Assembly (NCBI GenBank): GCA_029559475.1
Contig: JAKQBN010000055.1
Coordinates: 1 to 64,000, forward strand
From: a bacterium
GTDB lineage: Bacteria > UBA4055
DNA: 64,000 bases
Direction: 5' to 3'
Below the pieces are notes generated by a model. It ran no database searches. It had not been told where the DNA came from and worked only from the letters and a program-made list of their open reading frames with translations. Shown piece by piece: positions 47,268 through 55,644 of the stretch. Position 1 is the stretch's first letter, and every line of letters begins with the position of its first letter. The position numbers and the translations under genes are program-made.

Positions 47268-47819
47268 TCATTTTTCAAGAAATTGAATAGCTTTATATAT
47301 ATTTGAGTATGATCCTCCTTTAAGTTCTAATTCTGAAGCGTATTGAACGGCTTTATACTGTCCTGAAATTAATTTTTCAACCCACTCTCTATTTTTTAGA
47401 AATTTCTCAGTTTTATCATAGCTCTCAATATATTTCAGTAACTCTTTTTTCAATTCGCCATAACTAGAGTATCGCTTATTGCGCTGAACAAAATGGATAA
47501 GGAACCAGAATTCTATTGAAGGCAGGCTGTCGCAAATCAGCACGTTTTTATTGTCTTTGTATCTTTTTCTAAACTTTTCCAGTTTATCCTTCTCAACGTC
47601 ATTTCTTTGTGATACATCAGCATCGAATACGCATATCGCTACAGCATCGGCTTCTAAAATTTCCTTTACTTTTTTCTCTATCTTCGAGATGCAGGTATTA
47701 CTGTCGCAAAATCTTGGACTCACACTATATTTATAATCTTTAAGAATTTTCAGGTGTTTAAAGTAATATTTTTCTGTTACACCTTCTCCGATTATATGTA
47801 TTGCTTGCTTTAATTTCAT
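47268..47819 (-). CDS. RloB-like protein (AbiL second component)
   Basis: 183 residues. IHIIGEGVTEKYYFKHL (Glu of the TOPRIM-like fold), AICVFDADVSQRNDVEK (DxD-type acidic motif) and SLPSIEFWFLIHF match RloB, a TOPRIM-related domain. It starts 7 nt after the stop of the AAA ATPase upstream. AbiL in lactococci is an abortive-infection pair of an ATPase with an RloB-family protein, and this pair has the same order. Confidence 0.85.
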   Translation of the reverse strand: MKLKQAIHIIGEGVTEKYYFKHLKILKDYKYSVSPRFCDSNTCISKIEKKVKEILEADAVAICVFDADVSQRNDVEKDKLEKFRKRYKDNKNVLICDSLPSIEFWFLIHFVQRNKRYSSYGELKKELLKYIESYDKTEKFLKNREWVEKLISGQYKAVQYASELELKGGSYSNIYKAIQFLEK

Positions 47820-47826
47820 TATAATC

Positions 47827-49122
47827 TTAATCTATATTAGGCACTGCTCCGAATTTTCCGTATTTATATGCTTTCTGCAGAGATGAGATTCTGTTAAGAC
47901 CGTTGAAACCTGTAAGGGGATAAAGCTTTGTCGAGCCGTCTTCTCTTTTTTCCGTGAACCAGAAATTATCCTTTCTAAGAAGATCTGTTTCGTCGAATAA
48001 ATTGTCATAGTGAGTCGCAACAAGCACCTGAGCTTGGTCTGAATTACGTAGAAAATGCTCAAGAACATATTCAATAAGCCTTGGATGCAGCTTTGATTCT
48101 ATCTCATCTATCGTAATGAATGCGTTATCCTCAATCGATTTAATAATTGCTCCGAACAAACCGAATATTCTTTTTGTACCCTCTGATTGCCATTCTATAG
48201 GCAGTCCGTAAATTTCTTTTCTACCATCGCTGACGACAGTATGCTTGAATTCAGTTACAGGATATTTAAAACTCTTATCTTTTTTTAAATCTTCAATAAC
48301 AGATGCGCGAATACTTAAAAAATTACCTATTGTCTGAGCCTGTTTTATAAAATCATCATCAACACTCTGAACGAATTCTTTGACATTTATATCAGAAATA
48401 TTAAAATCAGCCTCTTTCAGGCACTCAAGCATTTTTAATTTATGGCTAGGGTTTGTTTTAATTAATTCCTCTGAAAAATGCTGTAAAGGATCGTTAGGCA
48501 CGATTGAATTGAAAACATGATCAAATAGCCATTTTGTAACATCGCTCAAGCCGTTCAGATAAGCATTTATCTTTCTCAATGCCGCCAGGACAGACATATT
48601 TTTCAAACATTTTACATTTAGTTCATCTTGAGTGATCTTGCTGATATTGTTTTTTCCTTTAAAAACTATTTTGGAAACGTCCGACTTCTCGTCATAATTT
48701 CTTTCAAAAAGAGTAGCAGGCTGAGTACCCGGATACATATCAAGCTTTTCATAAAGGACAGCTTTCTGATCGACCTCTAAATAATAAACATATTTGATCC
48801 CATCTTTATAAAAAACAAGCTTAAACACGCTCGGGTGGTTTCTGCTTGTTTTATCGAGAAGAAAAGGTATTGCATTGGTGCCGGAATACTTATTGTCGGT
48901 TCCTATAAACCAGAAATTTATAAGGAACTGAAAAGCAGCTATAAGATTAGACTTTCCGGACGCATTGGAACCATATAAAATGCCCAACTTTAACAGGCGG
49001 ACCCCTTTTGCGGCCTCTACAACATGATGATCTTCAAAAGTCCTGTCTTTCGAAGCTTCGAAAGAATATGTAACTTCATCTCTGAACGAGAGAAAATTCT
49101 TGATTGTAAGTGAATGTATCAT
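47827..49122 (-). CDS. AAA (ABC-like) ATPase, RloA/AbiLi type
   Basis: 431 residues. Walker A ILYGSNASGKSNLIAA (~48-63), a middle helical insertion, AFITIDEIESKLHPRLIEYV with Walker B, and VLVATHYDNLFDE (H-loop). This is the OLD/SMC-related COG1106 group. With the RloB-like gene it forms a probable phage-defence pair in which the ATPase senses and the TOPRIM-like partner is the effector; the trigger is unknown. Confidence 0.87.
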   Translation of the reverse strand: MIHSLTIKNFLSFRDEVTYSFEASKDRTFEDHHVVEAAKGVRLLKLGILYGSNASGKSNLIAAFQFLINFWFIGTDNKYSGTNAIPFLLDKTSRNHPSVFKLVFYKDGIKYVYYLEVDQKAVLYEKLDMYPGTQPATLFERNYDEKSDVSKIVFKGKNNISKITQDELNVKCLKNMSVLAALRKINAYLNGLSDVTKWLFDHVFNSIVPNDPLQHFSEELIKTNPSHKLKMLECLKEADFNISDINVKEFVQSVDDDFIKQAQTIGNFLSIRASVIEDLKKDKSFKYPVTEFKHTVVSDGRKEIYGLPIEWQSEGTKRIFGLFGAIIKSIEDNAFITIDEIESKLHPRLIEYVLEHFLRNSDQAQVLVATHYDNLFDETDLLRKDNFWFTEKREDGSTKLYPLTGFNGLNRISSLQKAYKYGKFGAVPNID

Positions 49123-49562
49123 TTTTCCGGTTCCGGCAGATTAAACATTGTCAGAAATGTAAAACAAAACACTTAATTTGTCAAGTGAGTTTATGAAAAT
49201 AGCAGAAAAATTGCAAAAACATAAAATAAGGTTGTTGTATAAATATAATTATCCTATTTGTTGTGTTAACTTTAAAAAATTACTAACTTATCTATACGCC
49301 AATAATATTTTTTCTAATTTCATAATATAATTTTAATTTAAAAATTACTTTGGATTATTATTATTAATGGGATAGATTTAGTTTATATTTGTATCGTAAA
49401 GTGAAAAGTCAGGGAACTACGGGAGAGTCCAAATGAGTGAGCCTGTAAACGAAAGAAACATTGTCGTATCGACAAAACGACAATTAACAATAATGCAAGG
49501 TTAGATGCATGGAAAAAGATTCCATGCGAGTAAATCTGTAATTAGAGAAAAGTAAAACGCAA
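49123..49562 (+). ncRNA. Intergenic region with three consecutive hairpins (candidate RNA)
   Basis: 440 bp without a gene. The first 250 bp are very AT-rich. A TATATT hexamer at 49384 is followed by three hairpins: GGAaCT/AGTCC (~49413-49430), ATTGTCGT/ACGACAAT (49460-49467, 49477-49484) and GCATGGA/TCCATGC (49507-49513, 49521-49527). They lie directly before DUF5131 on the same strand, so they could be a structured leader or a separate small RNA. No known family. Confidence 0.4.
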
Positions 49563-50297
49563 ATGGCAACGACTAAGATAGAATGGACAGAATCAACATG
49601 GAATCCGATCACCGGATGCACAAAATTATCCGCAGGCTGCAAATTCTGTTATGCCGAAGTAATGGCGAGAAGGCTCAAAGCTATGGGACAGCCGAAATAC
49701 AAAGACGGTTTCAAGCTTACGCTCCATCCCGACACGCTGACAGAACCTTACACTTGGAAGAAGCCTAAAATGATCTTCGTGAACTCAATGAGCGATCTCT
49801 TCCATAAAGATGTCCCCGTTGATTACATACAAAAAATATTCAAAGTCATCAAAGACAATCCTCAGCATGTATTTCAGATACTAACAAAAAGAGCCGACAT
49901 ATTAAGATACTACGACAGTGAAGGCTGGCTTGACTGGCCGCATAACCTTTGGATGGGCGTGACAGTGGAAGATTCAACCGTAACATCAAGAATTGACTGC
50001 CTGAGAAAAACAAAAGCAAGAGTAAAATTCCTCTCCTGCGAACCGCTCCTAAGCTCATTACCCGAACTCAACCTACAAGCAATAGACTGGGTCATCGTAG
50101 GCGGAGAAAGCGGAAGAACACCGCGCCCGATCAAAGAAGAATGGATAATCGAAATAAAAGAACAATGTGAAAAAGCCGGAACAGCATTCTACTTTAAACA
50201 GTGGGGCGGCACCAACAAAAAAGAAGCAGGCAGGCTGTTACAAGGCAAAAGGTACGATCAAATGCCTGAAATGGTCGAGCAAGAAACTCTAATATAA
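49563..50297 (+). CDS. DUF5131 (phage Gp37/Gp68) radical-SAM-like protein
   Basis: 244 residues. IEWTESTWNPITGC-TKLSAGCKFCYAEVMARRL has a Cys cluster (C-x6-C-x2-C) that resembles a radical SAM site, then MIFVNSMSDLFHKDVP and VIVGGESGRTPRP, the DUF5131 signature. Common in phages and beside ParB-like and TcmP genes. Enzymatic role unknown. It precedes, in convergent orientation, the ParB/SNF2/radical SAM operon. No clear Shine-Dalgarno; the structured leader lies just upstream. Confidence 0.9.
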   Translation: MATTKIEWTESTWNPITGCTKLSAGCKFCYAEVMARRLKAMGQPKYKDGFKLTLHPDTLTEPYTWKKPKMIFVNSMSDLFHKDVPVDYIQKIFKVIKDNPQHVFQILTKRADILRYYDSEGWLDWPHNLWMGVTVEDSTVTSRIDCLRKTKARVKFLSCEPLLSSLPELNLQAIDWVIVGGESGRTPRPIKEEWIIEIKEQCEKAGTAFYFKQWGGTNKKEAGRLLQGKRYDQMPEMVEQETLI

Positions 50298-50323
50298 AAC
50301 TTTTTGTTACGAATAAATCTTAT
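50297..50323 (+). repeat. Dispersed repeat, copy 3 (diverged)
   Basis: AAACTTTTT-GTT-ACGAATAAATCTTA beginning at the stop codon of DUF5131. It keeps ACTTTTT and ACGAATAAAT of the copies at 42653 and 44408. Confidence 0.55.
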
Positions 50324-50367
50324 GCTGTCCGGTCAGTAGACTATCTTTTCTTTACTTCAAATGCGTT

Positions 50368-51735
50368 CTAATTCTTAAATATTTTATCGTATTTTGTGTA
50401 ATCGAAATTTGGTCCTAGAATTTTACTTGATTTATCTTTTAATTGTTTTGTTATACGATATATTTCATTGTTGTTATAGAATTCCCCATTCTCATTGATT
50501 AACTTAAATAATAACTCAAAATCACTATTGTCAAAATCGTTTAAAATTTTGCTAATGATATTATCATACGTGCTTAAAGCAGAATAATAAGTAAACGATT
50601 TTCCACAATAATTTATCAAGAATGTCTTAACTTGAATTTGAGATAAAACAATTTTTGATCTATTATAAAGCTGCATCAGAGCATCTTCCTGTATACAGTC
50701 GTATAGATTTACATTTACATAGCCATTAGGCTCAATAAGTATTTTATCATGTATTTCTTCGATTTTAGATATATGCGCCTCAATGCTATTACTTAGAAAA
50801 TATGCTACTGTAAATAAAGAAATATTTTTGTTAGCTTCGATTTGTATATAATTTTTTACTGTCGAATCTAGGACATTATATATTTCTGGATATTTGCTAA
50901 TATATGATGTAAGAGCAGTAATTCGAGAACTACCTTGATTTATAGCCTTATCGTTTATGCTACAAGAAAAATTACTGGGTTTAATATTGTTGAATTTTTG
51001 TGAATTTTGCTTGATTAAATTTATAAAATCTTCAAGATGTTTTTCTGTAAGTGTCTTAATACAAAATACATTCAGATAACGGTTTTTTTCGCATTCAGAA
51101 TTATCAAGAATAAATGTAAGTTTCCATAAAGATTCGAATAGTTTTTCTCTCACTGGTTTGTTAATTCTCGAGTAGTATCGTACATTTAGGAAATCTTCTA
51201 ATCCCTCAGTACGGACTCTTTCAAAATAATCTGTAGTATTTTTTAAAAATTCATCAATTATCTTTTTACATAATAACGCTTCTTTCTCAAAGACAATTTC
51301 AAACATATTTCTCATGTGGTTTCTAACATTTTCCGGTGTCGGATTTATTAATCTATTTCCATTGTCAATTAATGGATGAGCAGCTATGTTTCGTTCTTTA
51401 ACAAGTTCATTTATTCTATGAAATTCTACATCATTAATTAATTCAGTACTATCTTTTATTTCTTGTAACAATGTTTTTTCCCAGTCTGAAGATGTAGGTT
51501 TTAGCTTTTGTTCGTTCTTGATTTTATCAATTATTCTTTTTGCGTTATTATCAGAATATATTTCATCGAGCAAAATCAATTTGTTCATTAAATCATAGAC
51601 TACTACTGAATACAAAACGACTATTGCAGAACGATAATTACCGTTATGATAACTTGATAAGACTTCTTTTAAGTATTCTTTAGTTTGTATGTTTGGAATT
51701 TTCTTTATCTCATCTTCAATAATAAATTCATCCAT
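50368..51735 (-). CDS. Hypothetical protein with HEPN-like motif
   Basis: 455 residues, almost all alpha-helical and AT-rich. Residues ~95-125 include ERNIAAHP, an R-x4-H arrangement (R115, H120) typical of HEPN RNases, preceded by helices suited to a HEPN fold (~20-60). The remaining ~300 residues match nothing I know and could be a sensor domain. GAAGG precedes ATG. Last gene of the six-gene operon, 32 nt after the ParB-like gene; a toxin-effector role is a guess. Confidence 0.65.
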   Translation of the reverse strand: MDEFIIEDEIKKIPNIQTKEYLKEVLSSYHNGNYRSAIVVLYSVVVYDLMNKLILLDEIYSDNNAKRIIDKIKNEQKLKPTSSDWEKTLLQEIKDSTELINDVEFHRINELVKERNIAAHPLIDNGNRLINPTPENVRNHMRNMFEIVFEKEALLCKKIIDEFLKNTTDYFERVRTEGLEDFLNVRYYSRINKPVREKLFESLWKLTFILDNSECEKNRYLNVFCIKTLTEKHLEDFINLIKQNSQKFNNIKPSNFSCSINDKAINQGSSRITALTSYISKYPEIYNVLDSTVKNYIQIEANKNISLFTVAYFLSNSIEAHISKIEEIHDKILIEPNGYVNVNLYDCIQEDALMQLYNRSKIVLSQIQVKTFLINYCGKSFTYYSALSTYDNIISKILNDFDNSDFELLFKLINENGEFYNNNEIYRITKQLKDKSSKILGPNFDYTKYDKIFKN

Positions 51736-51767
51736 TCTTCACCTTCTTTTTTTTATTACAATATTAT

Positions 51768-52727
51768 TTAAGAAAATTTATTTAAAAGAGTTAAAATCTT
51801 TTTAATTTCATATTTTATTTCAGGGCTATCATTGATAGAATCAGCGAATTCAGAATCAGTAATGAGCTCTCGAAATGCTCTCATCTTTTTATAGATACTA
51901 TCTATTTTTCCAGTATCTTTAACCTGTTCGAAACCATTATAAATATCTTTTTGCCCCGATGCTATCTCAGCGAGAACTTTTTTCGCTTTTTTATCAGGAC
52001 ACTTAGCTATTTCACCTACCTTTCTGATGTCAGAAGCCTGTTGTATTTCTTTGTTTTTTATTTGCAAAACGAGAGTATTAACTAATTCAGGATGAGATTT
52101 GGTTGCATTATTTATAGATTTGTTCTTGAGCAACTCGTCATAATAACTCCAATTTGTCGGTTCCAAGTCTTTAGTCTCAATCATAAAAGAGAAGACTTTT
52201 AAATATCTTTGAGCATCTCCTTTTTTTATACCTAACTCTTTAGCCATTATGTCAACAGATAGCTTTGATTCTTTACTTCGTCTGTACAAATATCCAGCCT
52301 GCTCGTATGGACTCCAGTCTTTTCTTCCTATAATGTGATATTGCCCAAGAAGAGTAAAAATAGATGATTCATCAATGTCTGAAGGTAAAATTAAACATTT
52401 AACTTTACCCCATGAAATAGGATCTTTTTGACATAAAATTCGATATGCCGCTAATCGGCTATTTCCTTCAAGTACAACTAAATCACCATCACGCACAATT
52501 AAAGGATCAATTAGACCGCCATTACTTTCAATGGAAAGCCTAAGTTGCTTCACATGCTCCATCGAAATCATCAATTTTTCAATGTTACTTTGATCGGGCT
52601 TGATGTCATCAGAAACTCTTAGGGCACTATAGACTCGAGGATTATCGACATAGAACTTAAGAGAAGCTTGGAGGATTTCCTCTTCTTTTACTTGAAACTC
52701 TTTTTTGCCAATTGTCAATGTATTCAT
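51768..52727 (-). CDS. ParB-like domain protein 1
   Basis: 319 residues. ParB N-terminal fold at ~60-130: GGLIDPLIVRDGDLVVLEGN then SRLAAYRIL (the GxxR loop), followed by a helix-turn-helix-like region (LSVDIMAKELGIKKGDAQRY). ParB folds bind CTP or act as nucleases or DNA adaptors; neither is proven here. ATGA overlap with the SNF2 gene couples their translation. A second ParB-like gene is three genes upstream in the same operon, and both share the phrase R-DW-PY/S-A-YL after the ParB motif. Confidence 0.85.
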   Translation of the reverse strand: MNTLTIGKKEFQVKEEEILQASLKFYVDNPRVYSALRVSDDIKPDQSNIEKLMISMEHVKQLRLSIESNGGLIDPLIVRDGDLVVLEGNSRLAAYRILCQKDPISWGKVKCLILPSDIDESSIFTLLGQYHIIGRKDWSPYEQAGYLYRRSKESKLSVDIMAKELGIKKGDAQRYLKVFSFMIETKDLEPTNWSYYDELLKNKSINNATKSHPELVNTLVLQIKNKEIQQASDIRKVGEIAKCPDKKAKKVLAEIASGQKDIYNGFEQVKDTGKIDSIYKKMRAFRELITDSEFADSINDSPEIKYEIKKILTLLNKFS

Positions 52728-54208
52728 GTTTCACTCTCACTATTTTCATTTAAAATATCTTTAACAAGCTCACCAAAACTATAATCCGCAACATTTTGGT
52801 ATTTCTTCAAAACATAATCTCCTTGAGCTAAAAAAGCTGCATTCTGTTTGGCTTTGAGTAAAAGGTCAATCCAAATGTCAATACTATCTTTAACCATCAA
52901 ATTATAGATGTTGCAAGTTTTTGTTTGTGAAATACGATGAATTCTATCTTGTGCCTGCAAATAATCATCAAGATTAAAACCGCGATCGTAAAAAATGACA
53001 TTGTTCGCAACTGTCAGTGTAAGTCCTTCTTTCGCGGATTGAGGCGTAGCAAATAATACTTTAGCATCTCCATTTTTAAACTCACGTACAGAATGTATTC
53101 TTTCTTCAATTTTCATTTTTCCGGTAATTTTTACTGCATTAAGGTACTTATACTTTTTACAGAAATGATCAACATTGTCAATAAAAATTGACCAAACTAT
53201 AATCTTTTCATCTCTATTGATTATTTCTTTGATTAATTCATCTAGTTTAGCTTCCTTACCTGAAAAACAGCAGTATAAGTCATCTAATAATCTAGGATTT
53301 GATGTAATCTGTACCAGTCTTAACAATCTTTTTATTGAATCAGAAGATTCATCAAGTATAGCCACATCATCCCGTTGCAATAATAGTTGCATCTCTGTTC
53401 TAACTTTATCATACATCATGTATTGGGTCTTTTCAAAATCGACAAACACATCATAATACACTTTGTTTGGAAGTGTTATAATTCCGCTGCTCTTAGTCTC
53501 ACGTACAGTAAAATCTTTAATTCTCGTAAAAATATTAGATACAGATGATTCAAACACATCTCTTTTTACTTTGTTATTGGACAAATCATTAGTAAGATTT
53601 GTTGTCGATTTGAACTCAGAGAAATTAGTTCCCAGGCTCTTCCCGTTATCGAGGAAATAAATCTGAGCCCAAATATCATATGGTCTATTAGCCACAGGTG
53701 TGCCTGTCATTATAACCCGAATCTTAAATAAACTAGAAATCTCGAAAAAATCTTGTGTTAGTCTAGAATCGGGATTTTTTAGTTTCGTAGATTCATCGAT
53801 AATAATGGCAACATTCCTAGTCTTTAGAAAAAGCTTGAATCTCACTAACTCACCAGATATAGTTTCAAAATTCGTAATTATTACTCTAGTAGCGCTATTA
53901 AATACATAGTAATTTTCTGTCCGTTTACTTGTTAGGATTCTAGGTGTAATATTAGTATGTATTTCAAACTCGCCACGCCAATTTTCAACTAATTGCTTTT
54001 TTGTGACAATAAGTACGGTATCAATTTCCAAAAATTCTAACCAATATAAAAGAAGATCAATTGCTATTTTCGTTTTACCTAGTCCTTGCTCATGAAAGAT
54101 TGCTGCATATGGCAAATTTTTCATTGCTTCAAAAGCTTCGTATTGATATGGGAATGCATTTAGCTTCGCTGTTAGATTTTGTCCGGGTAAATTGATTATT
54201 TTTCTCAT
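52724..54208 (-). CDS. SNF2-family helicase/translocase
   Basis: 494 residues. Motif I FHEQGLGKTKIAID (~38-51), motif II IIIDESTKLKN (DEST in place of DEAH), motif III VIMTGTPVANRP, then the helicase C domain with motif V-like SAKEGLTLTVANNVIFYDRG and motif VI QAQDRIHRISQT. A compact SNF2 ATPase expected to move on double-stranded DNA. Overlaps both flanking genes by 4 nt, so one tightly coupled unit with the nuclease and ParB-like protein. Confidence 0.9.
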   Translation of the reverse strand: MRKIINLPGQNLTAKLNAFPYQYEAFEAMKNLPYAAIFHEQGLGKTKIAIDLLLYWLEFLEIDTVLIVTKKQLVENWRGEFEIHTNITPRILTSKRTENYYVFNSATRVIITNFETISGELVRFKLFLKTRNVAIIIDESTKLKNPDSRLTQDFFEISSLFKIRVIMTGTPVANRPYDIWAQIYFLDNGKSLGTNFSEFKSTTNLTNDLSNNKVKRDVFESSVSNIFTRIKDFTVRETKSSGIITLPNKVYYDVFVDFEKTQYMMYDKVRTEMQLLLQRDDVAILDESSDSIKRLLRLVQITSNPRLLDDLYCCFSGKEAKLDELIKEIINRDEKIIVWSIFIDNVDHFCKKYKYLNAVKITGKMKIEERIHSVREFKNGDAKVLFATPQSAKEGLTLTVANNVIFYDRGFNLDDYLQAQDRIHRISQTKTCNIYNLMVKDSIDIWIDLLLKAKQNAAFLAQGDYVLKKYQNVADYSFGELVKDILNENSESET

Positions 54209-54618
54209 ACGATACTTACGCTCCCGATGTCGTTTAAAATATGAAGCTTGACCGATGAATTTTGTTCCGCTTTGATTCTTTTAGCCATGTTTTTTATTCT
54301 TGCGTATGAATAAATTGATGTACAAATAATAATATGGCTTTCTTCATCAAATAATGAGGCTTCTCTAATATATGATCTATACTGTTCAATACTGTGTTTA
54401 CGGTCAATATCATTCTCAGTTTTAGCTTCTCCAATTATCAAACGACGAGTATCTTTGTAATATAGGTCAGGTATAAAATTACCAATCGTTCTTTCTGGTC
54501 TTCTGTTACTATCGGGTAAATCTACTAGCACAAGTGCCCTTGCGTCGAAAGGTAATAATAAAAATACATAATTAGCAATTTGGCGAACATAATTTATATG
54601 TTCAATAGATTCAGCCAT
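54205..54618 (-). CDS. PD-(D/E)XK nuclease-like protein
   Basis: 137 residues. FIPDLYYKDTRRLIIGEAKT holds a PD...ExK catalytic core (Asp ~52, Glu and Lys ~65-67), followed by DRKHSIEQYRSYI and IIICTSIYSYARIKN. The size fits a minimal VRR-NUC or Holliday-resolvase-like nuclease with no extra domain. The separate SNF2 gene may supply translocation. Stop overlaps the SNF2 start; 4 nt downstream of the second ParB-like gene. Confidence 0.75.
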   Translation of the reverse strand: MAESIEHINYVRQIANYVFLLLPFDARALVLVDLPDSNRRPERTIGNFIPDLYYKDTRRLIIGEAKTENDIDRKHSIEQYRSYIREASLFDEESHIIICTSIYSYARIKNMAKRIKAEQNSSVKLHILNDIGSVSIV

Positions 54619-54622
54619 AAAA

Positions 54623-55633
54623 TTAATCTTCAGGTTGTATGTCTTTCAATATTTCTTGGAGACCTTCAAAAATATCAAGGAGCATTGTTTTCTTTTTTTC
54701 GTATTCGGGATCACTACCTAAATTTTTTACTTCTTTGTATTCTAGCCTGTTAAGCGCTTCTAAGAATTTTGTACCAAGAACATCATATGTAAACTTATCT
54801 AGCTCATTATGTGTATTCTCAGTTATAGCTATCTTTTTTACAGCTTCTGAGATATTTCTTCTTAAAAAAACTTTTAACGCTTCTGGTTCCTTCAGTACTG
54901 CGGGTAATTGACGCACATTTTGCGCTGTATCGATGTTATCATCGACAACCCATTTTGCAAAATCATTTTTTGTAAAACCTTTATTGGTTAGTGCATAAGT
55001 TATTGTTGACCGTTGAAGCTCAACAAATTTTGAAAATTCTCTTATATCAAAATCATCACCTTTTTCTTTTACTGCTTTGGCATAATATACTTGCATGTCG
55101 CGGTATGCACTTATAAGCTTATTTATTTCTGAAGTATTACCACCGCACATGGATATGATATTTGCCATTGGCAAGCGTTCAATTTCACTCAGTTGATGTA
55201 GATATTTAGCTTTTGAATACGGATCCCAATCACGAGGACCAACTAAATGTGACTGTAATCTAATGGAATGTTTTTCTGAGTCAGTTAAGCATTCGTAAAT
55301 AATGGAACTGATTTTACTCCAAGGGCCTGTTGGATTTAACGCTAGAAATTCTTTATAAATTTGAAGTCTCGTATTCCCTTCGATTACGATTAAACGTCCA
55401 TCCGGTTCTTTACTGACTATAATTGGATGAATAATTCCTCCACTGACCTTAATAGACTCCTTTAGAGTATTATAAGATGTAGATGAATCACCGTTACCTG
55501 GGTTTGTTAATGCAAGTGCAATAGCTTCACTTGTTATTTCACCCGGATAAATCTCAAGATATTGCTTGATTCTTGGATTGTCGAGGTCAAGATGAATTTC
55601 GCTAATGTCCAATTCAATGTATTTAGGTTCCAT
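54623..55633 (-). CDS. ParB-like domain protein 2
   Basis: 336 residues. GGIIHPIIVSKEPDGRLIVI then EGNTRLQIYKEFL is the ParB-like core (~70-105), followed by LVGPRDWDPYSKAKYLHQLS and a helical C-terminal half. It aligns in order with the first ParB-like protein of the operon but is clearly diverged. Two ParB-like proteins in one operon suggest a heteromer. AGGGT lies before ATG; 11 nt after the radical SAM stop. Confidence 0.83.
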   Translation of the reverse strand: MEPKYIELDISEIHLDLDNPRIKQYLEIYPGEITSEAIALALTNPGNGDSSTSYNTLKESIKVSGGIIHPIIVSKEPDGRLIVIEGNTRLQIYKEFLALNPTGPWSKISSIIYECLTDSEKHSIRLQSHLVGPRDWDPYSKAKYLHQLSEIERLPMANIISMCGGNTSEINKLISAYRDMQVYYAKAVKEKGDDFDIREFSKFVELQRSTITYALTNKGFTKNDFAKWVVDDNIDTAQNVRQLPAVLKEPEALKVFLRRNISEAVKKIAITENTHNELDKFTYDVLGTKFLEALNRLEYKEVKNLGSDPEYEKKKTMLLDIFEGLQEILKDIQPED

Positions 55634-55644
55634 ATTTTACCCTC

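Noticed and set aside
49349-49391. Bacteroidota-type promoter (TTTG ... TATATTTG) before DUF5131
   Set aside because: The gap between the two elements is 31 nt, far longer than the usual 19-21.
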